64,000 nucleotides of DNA from an uncultured Cellulosilyticum sp. (lineage in GTDB: Bacteria; Bacillota; Clostridia; Lachnospirales; Cellulosilyticaceae): assembly GCA_934725855.1 (NCBI GenBank), contig CAKVCL010000001.1, positions 186,001-250,000 on the forward strand, in the 5' to 3' direction. Below are positions 6,976 to 15,143 of this stretch, in pieces. How positions within the stretch are numbered: the stretch's first letter is position 1; each line of letters starts with the position of its first letter. The notes beneath the pieces are model-generated. The model saw only the letters and a list, made by a program, of their open reading frames with translations. It was not told where the DNA came from and did no database searches. The position numbers were made by a program, and so were the translations under genes.

Positions 6976-7839
6976 TTAATTCTGTTCTTCTTGTTCTAAA
7001 ATCTCACCAAGGGTAACTCCGGCTTCTGTTTTCCACATTCTATTTCCACTGGTGCTATTACCTGTTACTAAATCAGATGCACCTGAAGGCGATGAAAACA
7101 ATTCATTTCTCATGAATACCCCATCTTTAATCGTTCCTTCAGCTATTAACTGTGCACGTTTTTTCTTAGCCCATGACGGAGTTGATTTTGTGTCACTTTC
7201 TCTAATCTTACTTCCTTTAAGAACAACATAACCTTCTACGGTTCTAATCATTCTTGCATTAACTGATTTGTTTTTTGTTTTAATATAAAACACTTGTTTC
7301 CCAGATAAATCATCAGAAGCATTATCTTTCTTAAGTAATGGTTCAAAGACCTTATGCCCCATTCCAAATGTTAACACAGTGACATTGTCAATAAAATCTT
7401 CCATTTCATCCTGCTCATCAATTGCAATAGATGCGGATGTCGGCTTTTGAGTATTCATTACTGTATATCTATCCACTTGGGTCGCAATATCATATAAACG
7501 GCCTTCAAGATATTTGACATGTGCTTTATTAAAATGGTCATCTTGGCTTACAAAGACAACCGCTTCACTCCAATAATCTTTCTTATCTTCATGGTCCTTT
7601 AAGCGAGTATAGGCATCTTCTGTTTCCCCTACATATACCACAGGTCGCCCGCTATCATCTTCATCCCCAAACAATAAGTAAACTGCCGGTCTTTTTAATT
7701 CATCAATATCCCCACATTTTCTATACAAAGCTCTTGGAATTCGATATGCCTTTGTAGTTCTACCTGCTAAAGTACAAATCCATCTTCCAGCAACATCGCC
7801 ATCCATCATAAAAATTTTTAGGCTCTTTCCTCTAGCCAT
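6976..7839 (-). CDS. GIY-YIG nuclease-like protein with DUF4357
   Basis: The 287-residue protein contains a GIY-YIG-like core at about residues 50-130. AVYLLFGDE and VVYVGETEDAYTRLKDH correspond to the two motif strands and the following Arg helix, with a Glu in YLEGRLYD as the probable metal ligand. The C-terminus has the DUF4357 motif MWKTEAGVTLGE. Such proteins are widespread and uncharacterised, often in accessory DNA. The canonical GIY is relaxed to VYL here, so activity is uncertain. I chose the ATG at 7839, preceded by AAAGGGAG at nine bases, over an in-frame TTG at 7848. Confidence 0.8.
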   Translation of the reverse strand: MARGKSLKIFMMDGDVAGRWICTLAGRTTKAYRIPRALYRKCGDIDELKRPAVYLLFGDEDDSGRPVVYVGETEDAYTRLKDHEDKKDYWSEAVVFVSQDDHFNKAHVKYLEGRLYDIATQVDRYTVMNTQKPTSASIAIDEQDEMEDFIDNVTVLTFGMGHKVFEPLLKKDNASDDLSGKQVFYIKTKNKSVNARMIRTVEGYVVLKGSKIRESDTKSTPSWAKKKRAQLIAEGTIKDGVFMRNELFSSPSGASDLVTGNSTSGNRMWKTEAGVTLGEILEQEEQN

Positions 7840-8041
7840 AGCACTCAACTCCCTTTCCTATAAGTATCCAAAGCAATCGTTAATGGGTGTTCAATTTTCA
7901 AATATCCATAGTGTAGTGTCAACCCTGTTTTGTTGACCAATTCCCACATGAAATAAATTTGATTTAAAAAATAATTACCCAAGGCTAAATCTAACACTTG
8001 ACGATAGAACCTAAAATAAGCCTTTGAAATCAATGATTTAT

Positions 8042-9418
8042 TTACTTGTCAGGGTTCACTCTTGACATCAAGGTAACCGACTCAACGTGGCTCGTGTTTG
8101 GGAACATATCTACTGGTTGCACTTTTTCTACCTTATACTCTGCTGCATTCGTTAAATATGCTATATCTCTAGCTAATGTAGCAGGGTCACATGACACATA
8201 CACAATTTTGTTTGGCGCCATGTCTTTAAGCGTTTCAAGTAACTTTTCATCGCAACCTTTTCTTGGTGGATCCACAACAATGGTATCTGCTACAATACCT
8301 TGTTTATAAAGCTTTGGAATAATCTCTTCTGCCTTTCCTGCATAAAACTCTGTATTGAAAATGCCATTGAGCTTTGCATTTTCTTTGGCATTTTCAATAG
8401 CCTCTGGAATAATTTCTACACCATAAACCTTTTTGGCTTTTTGAGCTAGAAATAAGGAGATGGTTCCAATGCCGCAATATGCATCCCATACGGTTTCACT
8501 TCCTGTCAAATTGGTAAACTCCAATGTCTTTTGATAAAGAACCTCTGTTTGAGTAGGATTGACTTGGAAAAAAGCAAGTGGAGAAAGTTTGAATTTCAAC
8601 TTGCCAATTTGCTCTGTAATTTCTTCCGTTCCATATAATACGGTGCAACGCTCTCCTAAAATAACAGGTGTATTTTGAGTATGATGATTTAAAATCACAC
8701 TCGTAATCTCAGGGATTTCTTTTAGTTTTTCAATTAGCTTTTCACTGTGAGGTAATGTTTTACCATTGATGACTAAGCATACCATGATTTCTTTTGCATG
8801 ATAACCCGTGCGAATCATTAAGTGGCGCACTAAGCCTTTGTGGGTCTCGTCATCATAAATACTGATTTCGTTTTCTATAAGAAATGCTTTCACAAGTTTA
8901 ATAATCTCTGCATTCATAGGATGCTGAATCGGACAGTGATCAATTGGAACAACTTTTCTACTTTTAGGAGCAAAAAAGCCAATTTCCACTTGACCATTCA
9001 CTTTGCGTACGGGATATTGCGCTTTATTGCGGTAGTGATAAGGTTCTTTCATGCCTAATGTGGGTTCCACCTTGATATCTGTGAGTTTTCCAATACGTGT
9101 TAAACAGTTTTTAACCTTGTTTTGTTTCCATTCTAATTGTTTTTCATAACGTAACGCTTGGAATTGACAGCCTCCGCATGCTGCCTCTTTTTCACATCCG
9201 CTCTTTACACGCTCTGAAGATGGTGTGATCATACGAACGATTTCACCAAATCCATAATTTTTCTTAAGCTTAGTCAGTTTGATTTCTACTAAGTCACCTA
9301 TGAGGGCATTGGGAATAAAAACGGTGAAATCTTGAATTTTTCCAATACCTTCTCCGCCTTCTCCTAAATCACAGATTTCTACTTTATAATGCTCATCTTT
9401 TTGTATGACTTCCTTCAT
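8042..9418 (-). CDS. rlmD: 23S rRNA (uracil-C5)-methyltransferase, RlmD/RumA type
   Basis: The 458-residue protein has an N-terminal TRAM domain (residues about 1-60) and an iron-sulphur cluster motif (CEKEAACGGCQ plus the later Cys in DHCPIQ). The SAM-binding methyltransferase domain follows, with WDAYCGIGTISLFLA, VVDPPRKGC and the nucleophile Cys in YVSCDPATLARD. It methylates uracil in 23S rRNA (U1939 type, possibly also U747 as in the Bacillus dual enzyme). TAGGAGAAAAGC precedes the ATG. It is the last gene of the unit that starts with the YhaM homologue, nine bases after the preceding small gene. Confidence 0.92.
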   Translation of the reverse strand: MKEVIQKDEHYKVEICDLGEGGEGIGKIQDFTVFIPNALIGDLVEIKLTKLKKNYGFGEIVRMITPSSERVKSGCEKEAACGGCQFQALRYEKQLEWKQNKVKNCLTRIGKLTDIKVEPTLGMKEPYHYRNKAQYPVRKVNGQVEIGFFAPKSRKVVPIDHCPIQHPMNAEIIKLVKAFLIENEISIYDDETHKGLVRHLMIRTGYHAKEIMVCLVINGKTLPHSEKLIEKLKEIPEITSVILNHHTQNTPVILGERCTVLYGTEEITEQIGKLKFKLSPLAFFQVNPTQTEVLYQKTLEFTNLTGSETVWDAYCGIGTISLFLAQKAKKVYGVEIIPEAIENAKENAKLNGIFNTEFYAGKAEEIIPKLYKQGIVADTIVVDPPRKGCDEKLLETLKDMAPNKIVYVSCDPATLARDIAYLTNAAEYKVEKVQPVDMFPNTSHVESVTLMSRVNPDK

Positions 9419-9427
9419 GCTTTTCTC

Positions 9428-9652
9428 CTAATTCCAGTGTTTATCATTTTTCATTTCATCTTCAAGTAAAAGGGTTTTAATCGCCTTTGCTAATACTTCA
9501 TCACTGACAACTTGCATTTGGTCTGTCATGTTTTTTTGCAAGTAACGTTCTAAAAGAGGTGATGCGGCGTGATTATCTTCTGCTTTTTTCTCTAACTTTT
9601 TATAAGGTGCTTCTTTGGTTTGTTTTACGTTTTGTTTTTTATCAAAAAACAT
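9428..9652 (-). CDS. Small hypothetical charged protein
   Basis: A 74-residue, Lys-rich protein starting MFFDKKQNVKQTKEA with a helical C-terminal half (ERYLQKNMTDQMQVVSDEV). No domain is recognised and there is no signal or membrane segment. I chose the ATG at 9652 because AAGGAG, formed by the last codons of the upstream nuclease gene, lies seven bases before it. The two genes are one base apart, so translation is coupled. It sits between the split membrane nuclease and rlmD and may work with the former. Confidence 0.65.
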   Translation of the reverse strand: MFFDKKQNVKQTKEAPYKKLEKKAEDNHAASPLLERYLQKNMTDQMQVVSDEVLAKAIKTLLLEDEMKNDKHWN

Positions 9653-9653
9653 C

Positions 9654-10190
9654 CTAAATCTCCTTTGCCCATTCACATACTGTATCTTTGCAGATGCAGT
9701 GTTTACATTTTATATAATCTGCTTTACATCTTATCTTTTTCTTTCCCTCAAGCATTTGCTCCATTTGCTTCATCACTTCATAAACTTCTTTTCTTAACTC
9801 ATTAGTATTGCGTACTTTAAAGGTTTTATTAGCATAAACCAATTTCCCATAAGGGGGTCTTTTGCCATATACTTTTTCCACTAAAATAAAATAAGCAACC
9901 AGCTGATATAAATCGCCTAAATGCGGTTCATCTTCTTTTAACTTGCCACTTTTAATTTCTAAAGGGACATACCGCCTCAGCACCCATGTTTCAAAAATCA
10001 TATCGGGTTTTCCTTGAAGCCCTGTTTCCTCGTCCTTAAGCATTTTAACGCCCTTTTCATCCAGATAAATGGCTGTGGCCCTAGGAACACCAATTTGTTT
10101 TTTGTTTTTGCAGGTAATGGTTGGCCTAAAAAGATAAAAAAGAATCCCAAACACAACAAAAACAATGCTTAATTCTACTATTTGAACCAT
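9654..10190 (-). CDS. Membrane-anchored Cas4/RecB-like nuclease, C-terminal half
   Basis: The 178-residue product starts with one transmembrane helix (residues about 5-22) and continues with the core of a PD-(D/E)XK nuclease. D63 lies in GKPDMIFE, the E78-x-K80 pair in VPLEIKSGK, and the RecB-type QxxxY motif at Q96-Y100. The C-terminus has clustered cysteines (KCKHCICKDTVC) like the iron-sulphur ligands of Cas4/Dna2. The expected N-terminal Cys and active-site His are absent here but present in the overlapping upstream gene, so the two products probably form one enzyme. I chose the ATG at 10190, nine bases after GGAG. No CRISPR genes are nearby. Confidence 0.7.
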   Translation of the reverse strand: MVQIVELSIVFVVFGILFYLFRPTITCKNKKQIGVPRATAIYLDEKGVKMLKDEETGLQGKPDMIFETWVLRRYVPLEIKSGKLKEDEPHLGDLYQLVAYFILVEKVYGKRPPYGKLVYANKTFKVRNTNELRKEVYEVMKQMEQMLEGKKKIRCKADYIKCKHCICKDTVCEWAKEI

Positions 10191-10459
10191 GCGAATAAAC
10201 TCCATACTAACAATAAGATAAAAAGAAGTACAATGCCCCACTCAAGTTTTTTCTTTAGGCGATACGTCTTGTAATACTTTTCATGAAAACTTAAACCCTT
10301 TTTAAAATTCCCTTCCTCAGGTGATTCATTTCGTTCTAAAGCACTATATTTTTCTCTGAGTGCCTTCTGTCCATAAACTTTGCCATAATACCATTGATAG
10401 GGACAATACGTAAATCGGTTAATTTCATTGGCTGAAATTTTTATGTTTTTTTTACTCAT
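10178..10459 (-). CDS. Membrane-anchored Cas4/RecB-like nuclease, N-terminal half
   Basis: The 93-residue product has FTYCPYQWYYGKVYG at residues 16-30, the typical first cysteine motif of Cas4-like proteins, and KGLSFHEKY with H59, the usual motif I histidine. It ends in a transmembrane helix at about residues 74-92. The catalytic Asp and Glu-x-Lys are encoded by the next gene, whose start overlaps this stop codon in another frame. Its ATG overlaps the YhaM stop as ATGA. It could be a genuine two-subunit enzyme, a programmed frameshift or a recent frameshift mutation. Confidence 0.7.
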   Translation of the reverse strand: MSKKNIKISANEINRFTYCPYQWYYGKVYGQKALREKYSALERNESPEEGNFKKGLSFHEKYYKTYRLKKKLEWGIVLLFILLLVWSLFAWFK

Positions 10460-11388
10460 AGCTTCACTCTTCGGATATTTCTTGTTAACACCTTATGGTA
10501 GCCTGCATAAGGTTCATCATGGCTGCTATCTAGCATTTCCTCCATCATCTTTAGTCTAGAGTCTGAGTAGTCTGCCAAATGAACAATCATCGCTTCCATG
10601 CATTTTGGGCGTTTAGGTGAACCATACTCATATTCCCCATGGTGTGCAACGAGTATATGTTTTAAAATACGTTCCATCTCTTCCGGGAACCCTTCTATAC
10701 CACGTGCCACATCATGAACCATTTCAGCCCCAATGAGTAAATGCCCTAGTAATTGTCCTTCATCTGAATAATCATTTTTAGGAAAGGCTGTGAGTTCTTT
10801 TAGTTTCCCAATATCATGTAGTAAACAGCCTGCAATGACATAATCCATCACGACATGGTCATATTGCTTGGCTAATTGTATGCCTATTTCTGTTACCGTA
10901 ACCGTATGTTCTAAAAGTCCATTTAAATAAGCGTGATGAATGGCTTTTCCTGCACTGTGCATCGTAAACTGCTCAAAAGTGGTGTCTTCATAAAAAATGG
11001 ATTCTAAAAGTTTCTTTAAATAAGGATTCTCTACTTGATCTATAAATTGCATTAAGCGCTCTTCAAGAACGGTAACGTCTTTTTTTGAATGTGGCACAAA
11101 TTCTTTAAGATCAAACCCTTCTTCTAATTTTTGAACTTTATTGATATTAAGTTGTAAGTTTTCTTGATAAAGTAAAGTCTCTCCTTCTACTTCAATAATA
11201 TCATCGACTTCAAAGGCGCCAATTCCACTATGAATAGACCAAATCTTACCATCTAATACACCTGTGCGGTCTTGAAGCCTTACTGTATAATAATCTTTAC
11301 CGTTTTTATTTTTTAATTGTTGTTTAAACTTGCACAAATATACCCCTTTAATCATTTCTTGAGGTTTTAATTCACTAATCAGTGGCAT
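10456..11388 (-). CDS. 3'-5' exoribonuclease YhaM family (OB-fold and HD domain)
   Basis: The 310-residue protein has an N-terminal OB-fold nucleic-acid-binding domain (about 15-90) and a C-terminal HD phosphohydrolase domain. HHAYLNGLLEHT, CLLHDIGK and ILVAHHGEYEYGSPKRP supply the metal ligands. This architecture and length match YhaM, a Mn-dependent 3'-5' exonuclease of Firmicutes that trims RNA and can act on DNA. It is the first gene of a five-gene overlapping unit with a split membrane nuclease and an rRNA methyltransferase, behind a clear sigma-A promoter. Confidence 0.92.
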   Translation of the reverse strand: MPLISELKPQEMIKGVYLCKFKQQLKNKNGKDYYTVRLQDRTGVLDGKIWSIHSGIGAFEVDDIIEVEGETLLYQENLQLNINKVQKLEEGFDLKEFVPHSKKDVTVLEERLMQFIDQVENPYLKKLLESIFYEDTTFEQFTMHSAGKAIHHAYLNGLLEHTVTVTEIGIQLAKQYDHVVMDYVIAGCLLHDIGKLKELTAFPKNDYSDEGQLLGHLLIGAEMVHDVARGIEGFPEEMERILKHILVAHHGEYEYGSPKRPKCMEAMIVHLADYSDSRLKMMEEMLDSSHDEPYAGYHKVLTRNIRRVKL

Positions 11389-11417
11389 GCTATCTCTCCT
11401 CTTCTTTTCTATAACTT

Positions 11418-11446
11418 ATAGTATCAAATCTCCCTAGTCTTTTCAA
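11418..11446 (-). promoter_or_regulatory. Promoter of the yhaM-like/split nuclease/rlmD unit
   Basis: TTGAAA and TACTAT are separated by 17 bases on the minus strand, about 30 bases before the first start codon. Confidence 0.6.
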
Positions 11447-11467
11447 CGCTTAGCAGAATCTAAAACA

Positions 11468-11519
11468 TAAAAAAGGAAAGAAAGGGTCCACTTAAAGAGC
11501 ATCCTTCTTTCCTTTTTTA
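11468..11519 (-). terminator. Terminator after the HtrA gene
   Basis: A long A-rich/U-rich hairpin with arms AAAAAAGGAAAGAAGG and CCTTTCTTTCCTTTTTT lies two bases after the HtrA stop codon and ends in U residues on the minus strand. Confidence 0.8.
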
Positions 11520-11521
11520 AT

Positions 11522-12868
11522 CTATGACTCTGGCATGACTTTTAGTTCTAATTTAATCGTTTTGGGCTCACCATTTCGAACAATTTTAACCTCTACAATA
11601 TCCCCAACACGTTTTTCAGCTATCAAAGCTTTTAATTGAACCATCGTGCTTATATTTGTTCCTTCAAATTGAACCAATACATCTTCAGGTTGAATACCTG
11701 CTAAATCGGCACTGCCTCCTTTTATAACTGATTGAATATAAATGCCTATCGGTAATCCATAAACATTAGCTCCCATTTGACTAATTTCAATCCCCATAAT
11801 GCCAAGTCCTGGTCTTTCTACTAATCCATTTTGCATCAGCTCTGCTACAACCAGCTTCACTTGATTAATCGGAATGGCAAAACCAATCCCTTCCGTATCT
11901 CTTGTTTTAGCCACGTTAATTCCAATGACTTCACCACTTGGACCTACTAGCGCCCCACCACTGTTACCTGAATTAATGGCAGCACTCGTTTGAATAAGAT
12001 CCATTTTATGACCTGAAACTACAATTTGACGTGAAATGCCACTAATGATTCCAGTGGTTACTGTATTACTGAGTGCCCCTGTAGCCGGTGTGCCAATCGC
12101 CACAGCTAATTGACCCACTTCTAACTTATCACTGTCTCCTAATGCAGCAATCCCTAAGCTTTTCATGGTTTCATCTGTTAATTTTAGTTTTTCTACACGT
12201 ACAACGGCAATATCATTGACTGAATCCTTGCCTACAATCTTAGCTTCAGCCTTCACATCCCCAATAAAATTAACGGCTAAACTATCAGCGCCCTCAACCA
12301 CATGGCAATTGGTTATAATATAATAATTCTCAGGATCTTGATCAAAAATAACCCCAGAACCCATTCCCGTTACAATGCCTTCTGTCTGAGTTCCAGAATA
12401 AAATGCTTCCATATCTCCTAGAGAAATTTTTTTATTATTATAAATAGACACCACACAAGGTCCAATATTTTTTGCAATACTAACAATATTACCATCTAAT
12501 TCAGGAGGTAAAATACCATTTTCATAAGGTTCTACTACTTTAGGGGATGTACTAGTCGCTGGTTTTTGCCCAGATGCCATTTCAAAAGCTTGTTTCCCCA
12601 TCTTGCTTTGGCTTAAATATTTTTCACGATAGTGTGCTTGTCCATAAGGCATGAAAAAAGCCAGACTGCCTCCTATTCCAACCCCTACACATAAACTCGC
12701 TACGGCAACTCCTGCAAGCCATTTACCAAAAGAGCGGACTACTTTATGACTTTTTTTATCTTCTATCAAAACGTCTTCTGACTGCTCATCATACTCATGA
12801 ATGCCATAAATTTTTCTTGAGCGTGTTTTCCCTTCAGTAGGTTGATCTCTTCTTTCCTCTTCACTCAT
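11522..12868 (-). CDS. HtrA/DegP-type membrane-anchored serine protease
   Basis: The 448-residue protein has a charged cytoplasmic N-terminus and one transmembrane helix at about residues 47-72. A trypsin-like protease domain follows with the catalytic triad in ITNCHVVEGAD, NDIAVVRV and SGNSGGALVGPSG. A single PDZ domain lies at the C-terminus (GIYIQSVIKGGSADLAGI). Such proteins degrade misfolded proteins outside the membrane. I chose the ATG at 12868, seven bases after GGGAGG. It follows a two-component system, which suggests, as with CssRS-HtrA, an envelope-stress link. Confidence 0.92.
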   Translation of the reverse strand: MSEEERRDQPTEGKTRSRKIYGIHEYDEQSEDVLIEDKKSHKVVRSFGKWLAGVAVASLCVGVGIGGSLAFFMPYGQAHYREKYLSQSKMGKQAFEMASGQKPATSTSPKVVEPYENGILPPELDGNIVSIAKNIGPCVVSIYNNKKISLGDMEAFYSGTQTEGIVTGMGSGVIFDQDPENYYIITNCHVVEGADSLAVNFIGDVKAEAKIVGKDSVNDIAVVRVEKLKLTDETMKSLGIAALGDSDKLEVGQLAVAIGTPATGALSNTVTTGIISGISRQIVVSGHKMDLIQTSAAINSGNSGGALVGPSGEVIGINVAKTRDTEGIGFAIPINQVKLVVAELMQNGLVERPGLGIMGIEISQMGANVYGLPIGIYIQSVIKGGSADLAGIQPEDVLVQFEGTNISTMVQLKALIAEKRVGDIVEVKIVRNGEPKTIKLELKVMPES

Positions 12869-12946
12869 TTGATGTCCTCCCATACCCATAATGATCTATT
12901 TAATGGTAACAAATCCTATTTTATATTTCAAGTTAGCCATATTATT

Positions 12947-14464
12947 TTACGATTTAGCAGCTACTCTTAATTTGTCACTTTGATACGCTATGGGGAGTGA
13001 AAATCTAAACTCCACCATTTTATCTTCTTCTGAATACACATGAATGGTTTCATCATGTTGTTTTAATATTTCTTTTACAATCACTAATCCAAGTCCTACC
13101 CCTTTTTTATCTTGACCTCTAGACCCATCCCCTTTATAAAAGCGATCCCAAATGAGCTTTTGCTGTTCTGGGGGAATGCTTGGTCCATCATTTAAAACAC
13201 TAATCCACAACTTATCTTGCTTTAATTGGGTTCGAACCACAATATGTCCATTTTGTCCTACAAACTTAAATGCATTATCTAGTAAATTTTGAATCACACG
13301 ACTTACACCATCTATGTCTCCCATTACCCATGCATGACGCTCATCTAACTGAGTTATCACATGCACATTTTTCTTTTTCCGCCTGTCCTCTAGTATAAAC
13401 ACAGCTTTCTCAATCACTTGATTCATATTAAGGGGAACTTTTTTGATTGGCTTAATGCCTTCTTGCATTTGATTCAGTTCAAGAATGGTATTAGACATCG
13501 TAATCAGCCGTTTAGACTCACTTAGGACAATCTTTAAATACCTTTCTTGATATTCCGGATCAATGGTTCCATCTAAAATAGCTGTTATAAAGCCTTGAAT
13601 AGAAGTAAGCGGCGAACGTAAATCATGAGAAATATTGGCAATAAAGCTTCGCCTATTTTCTTCAATACGATCCAGTGCTTCTGCCATATGATTAAGTGCA
13701 AGCCCAAGTTCTGCAATCTCATCATTACCATTTACTTTAATGCGCTTATCAAACTCCCCACTCGCTATGCTTTTAGCCACTTGACTCATTTCTTTAAGGG
13801 GGCGTGTCATTTGTTTGGATAATAAATAAATCCAAACAAACGCCACACTTCCTACAAAACCTACCACAATGAAAATCATGACACGTACTTCATTAATCGT
13901 CTGAAGAATATAGCTCATGGGGGTATGAATAAACAAAGCATATTCCACCTTGCCATCTTTCATAATCGGATACCCAATGGATAAAACAGCTTTTGAGAAA
14001 CTTCCTTTAAAATCATTTTCAATGGTCACCATTTCTCCCTCAAAAATTTCATCTAAATACGGCTGTAAATCGATCCCTTCATGAATAGGCTTACTGGAAT
14101 TGGAATCCATCACATAGCCCTGCCCCTCACGATTAACAATCCAAGTGGTTCCTTCTAAATAGGTATTCATTACCTCGATACGTGAAATCATTTGACTAAG
14201 TGCTTCTTCACTTTCTATCCCATAATGTGCTGCTTTTTGATATTCTGCAACAATTCCTTTGGCTTGACTCGTCATCATCTCAAGCATATAGTTTACAAAA
14301 TAGGAATGGAAAAAATTCGTAATGATGACAAATACCACAAGCAGCATAATGGCTAAAATGCTAATAAAAATAGCCACTAACCGACTAAACAAAGACGGAA
14401 AACGTAAGTAATCTTTTATCTTTCGAATTTGTAGCCGACGCCCCATACGGTTTTGATACTCCAT
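12947..14464 (-). CDS. Sensor histidine kinase with HAMP domain
   Basis: The 505-residue kinase has two membrane helices (about 30-52 and 195-215) flanking an extracellular sensor domain of about 140 residues. A HAMP linker, the dimerisation domain with the phospho-acceptor His in ANISHDLRSPLTS, and a HATPase domain (NLLDNAFKF and KKGVGLGLVI) follow. The ligand is unknown. Its start overlaps the response regulator gene by 49 bases, and GGAGAG lies just before the ATG. With the HtrA gene downstream it may sense envelope damage. Confidence 0.93.
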   Translation of the reverse strand: MEYQNRMGRRLQIRKIKDYLRFPSLFSRLVAIFISILAIMLLVVFVIITNFFHSYFVNYMLEMMTSQAKGIVAEYQKAAHYGIESEEALSQMISRIEVMNTYLEGTTWIVNREGQGYVMDSNSSKPIHEGIDLQPYLDEIFEGEMVTIENDFKGSFSKAVLSIGYPIMKDGKVEYALFIHTPMSYILQTINEVRVMIFIVVGFVGSVAFVWIYLLSKQMTRPLKEMSQVAKSIASGEFDKRIKVNGNDEIAELGLALNHMAEALDRIEENRRSFIANISHDLRSPLTSIQGFITAILDGTIDPEYQERYLKIVLSESKRLITMSNTILELNQMQEGIKPIKKVPLNMNQVIEKAVFILEDRRKKKNVHVITQLDERHAWVMGDIDGVSRVIQNLLDNAFKFVGQNGHIVVRTQLKQDKLWISVLNDGPSIPPEQQKLIWDRFYKGDGSRGQDKKGVGLGLVIVKEILKQHDETIHVYSEEDKMVEFRFSLPIAYQSDKLRVAAKS

Positions 14465-15096
14465 GAGTGCTCTCCTTCAAACTTATCTCTTAACCTTTTA
14501 ATATGCACGTCTACCGTTCGGGTATCGCCCACAAAATCATAGCCCCAAATTTTATCGAGAAGCTGCTCTCTTGTAAACACTTGTTTGGGATGATTGGCTA
14601 AGAAATAAAGTACCTCTAACTCTTTAGGAGGCAGTTCCACAAGATTGCCTTCAAATGTTACGGAGTAATTGTCTTTATCAATGATTAAATTATCTAAAAC
14701 AATACGGTTCTTCGCTTTTTCTTCTTCCGTAGGTAAGATATTTCGTCGAAGCACAGCTTTGACTCTTGCCACAAGTTCTTTGGGATCAAAAGGTTTAACC
14801 ATATAGTCATCTGCGCCTAACTCTAAACCTAATACTTTGTCAAACACTTCGCCCTTTGCAGTCAGCATGATAATGGGTGTGCGATGTTTTTTTCTAATTT
14901 CTTTGCAAACATCATACCCATCTGCCCCTGGAAGCATAATATCTAAAAGGACTAAGTCTGGCCTAAATTCCTCAAAGACTTCTAAAGCAACTTTTCCATT
15001 TGCTACTTCTTTGGTTTCATATCCTTCTTTGTTTAAATATAAAGAAATTAATTCAGATATGTTGGTGTCGTCATCTACTACTAATATTTTTAACAT
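14416..15096 (-). CDS. OmpR/PhoB family response regulator
   Basis: The 226-residue protein has a receiver domain (residues 1-118) with the acidic pocket VVDDD, the phospho-acceptor D52 in LLDIML and the conserved Lys in MVKPFDP. A winged-helix DNA-binding domain ends GDTRTVDVHIKRLRDKF and VWGVGYKFER. It is the partner of the overlapping histidine kinase. It begins 47 bases after the mutS2 stop codon, so it may be co-transcribed with that gene. Confidence 0.95.
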   Translation of the reverse strand: MLKILVVDDDTNISELISLYLNKEGYETKEVANGKVALEVFEEFRPDLVLLDIMLPGADGYDVCKEIRKKHRTPIIMLTAKGEVFDKVLGLELGADDYMVKPFDPKELVARVKAVLRRNILPTEEEKAKNRIVLDNLIIDKDNYSVTFEGNLVELPPKELEVLYFLANHPKQVFTREQLLDKIWGYDFVGDTRTVDVHIKRLRDKFEGEHSWSIKTVWGVGYKFER

Positions 15097-15143
15097 ACTC
15101 GTCCTCTTTCTTGTCTAATCCTTGCTGTCTTATTCTAGCTACT

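Noticed and set aside
7845..8033. 62-codon minus-strand frame before the GIY-YIG gene
   Set aside because: It begins with TTG without a ribosome site, matches no family I know, and its end contains the ribosome site of the next gene. I see it as leader DNA.
9654..10459. CRISPR-associated Cas4
   Set aside because: The motifs are Cas4-like but there are no repeats or other cas genes, and both halves have membrane helices not found in typical Cas4.
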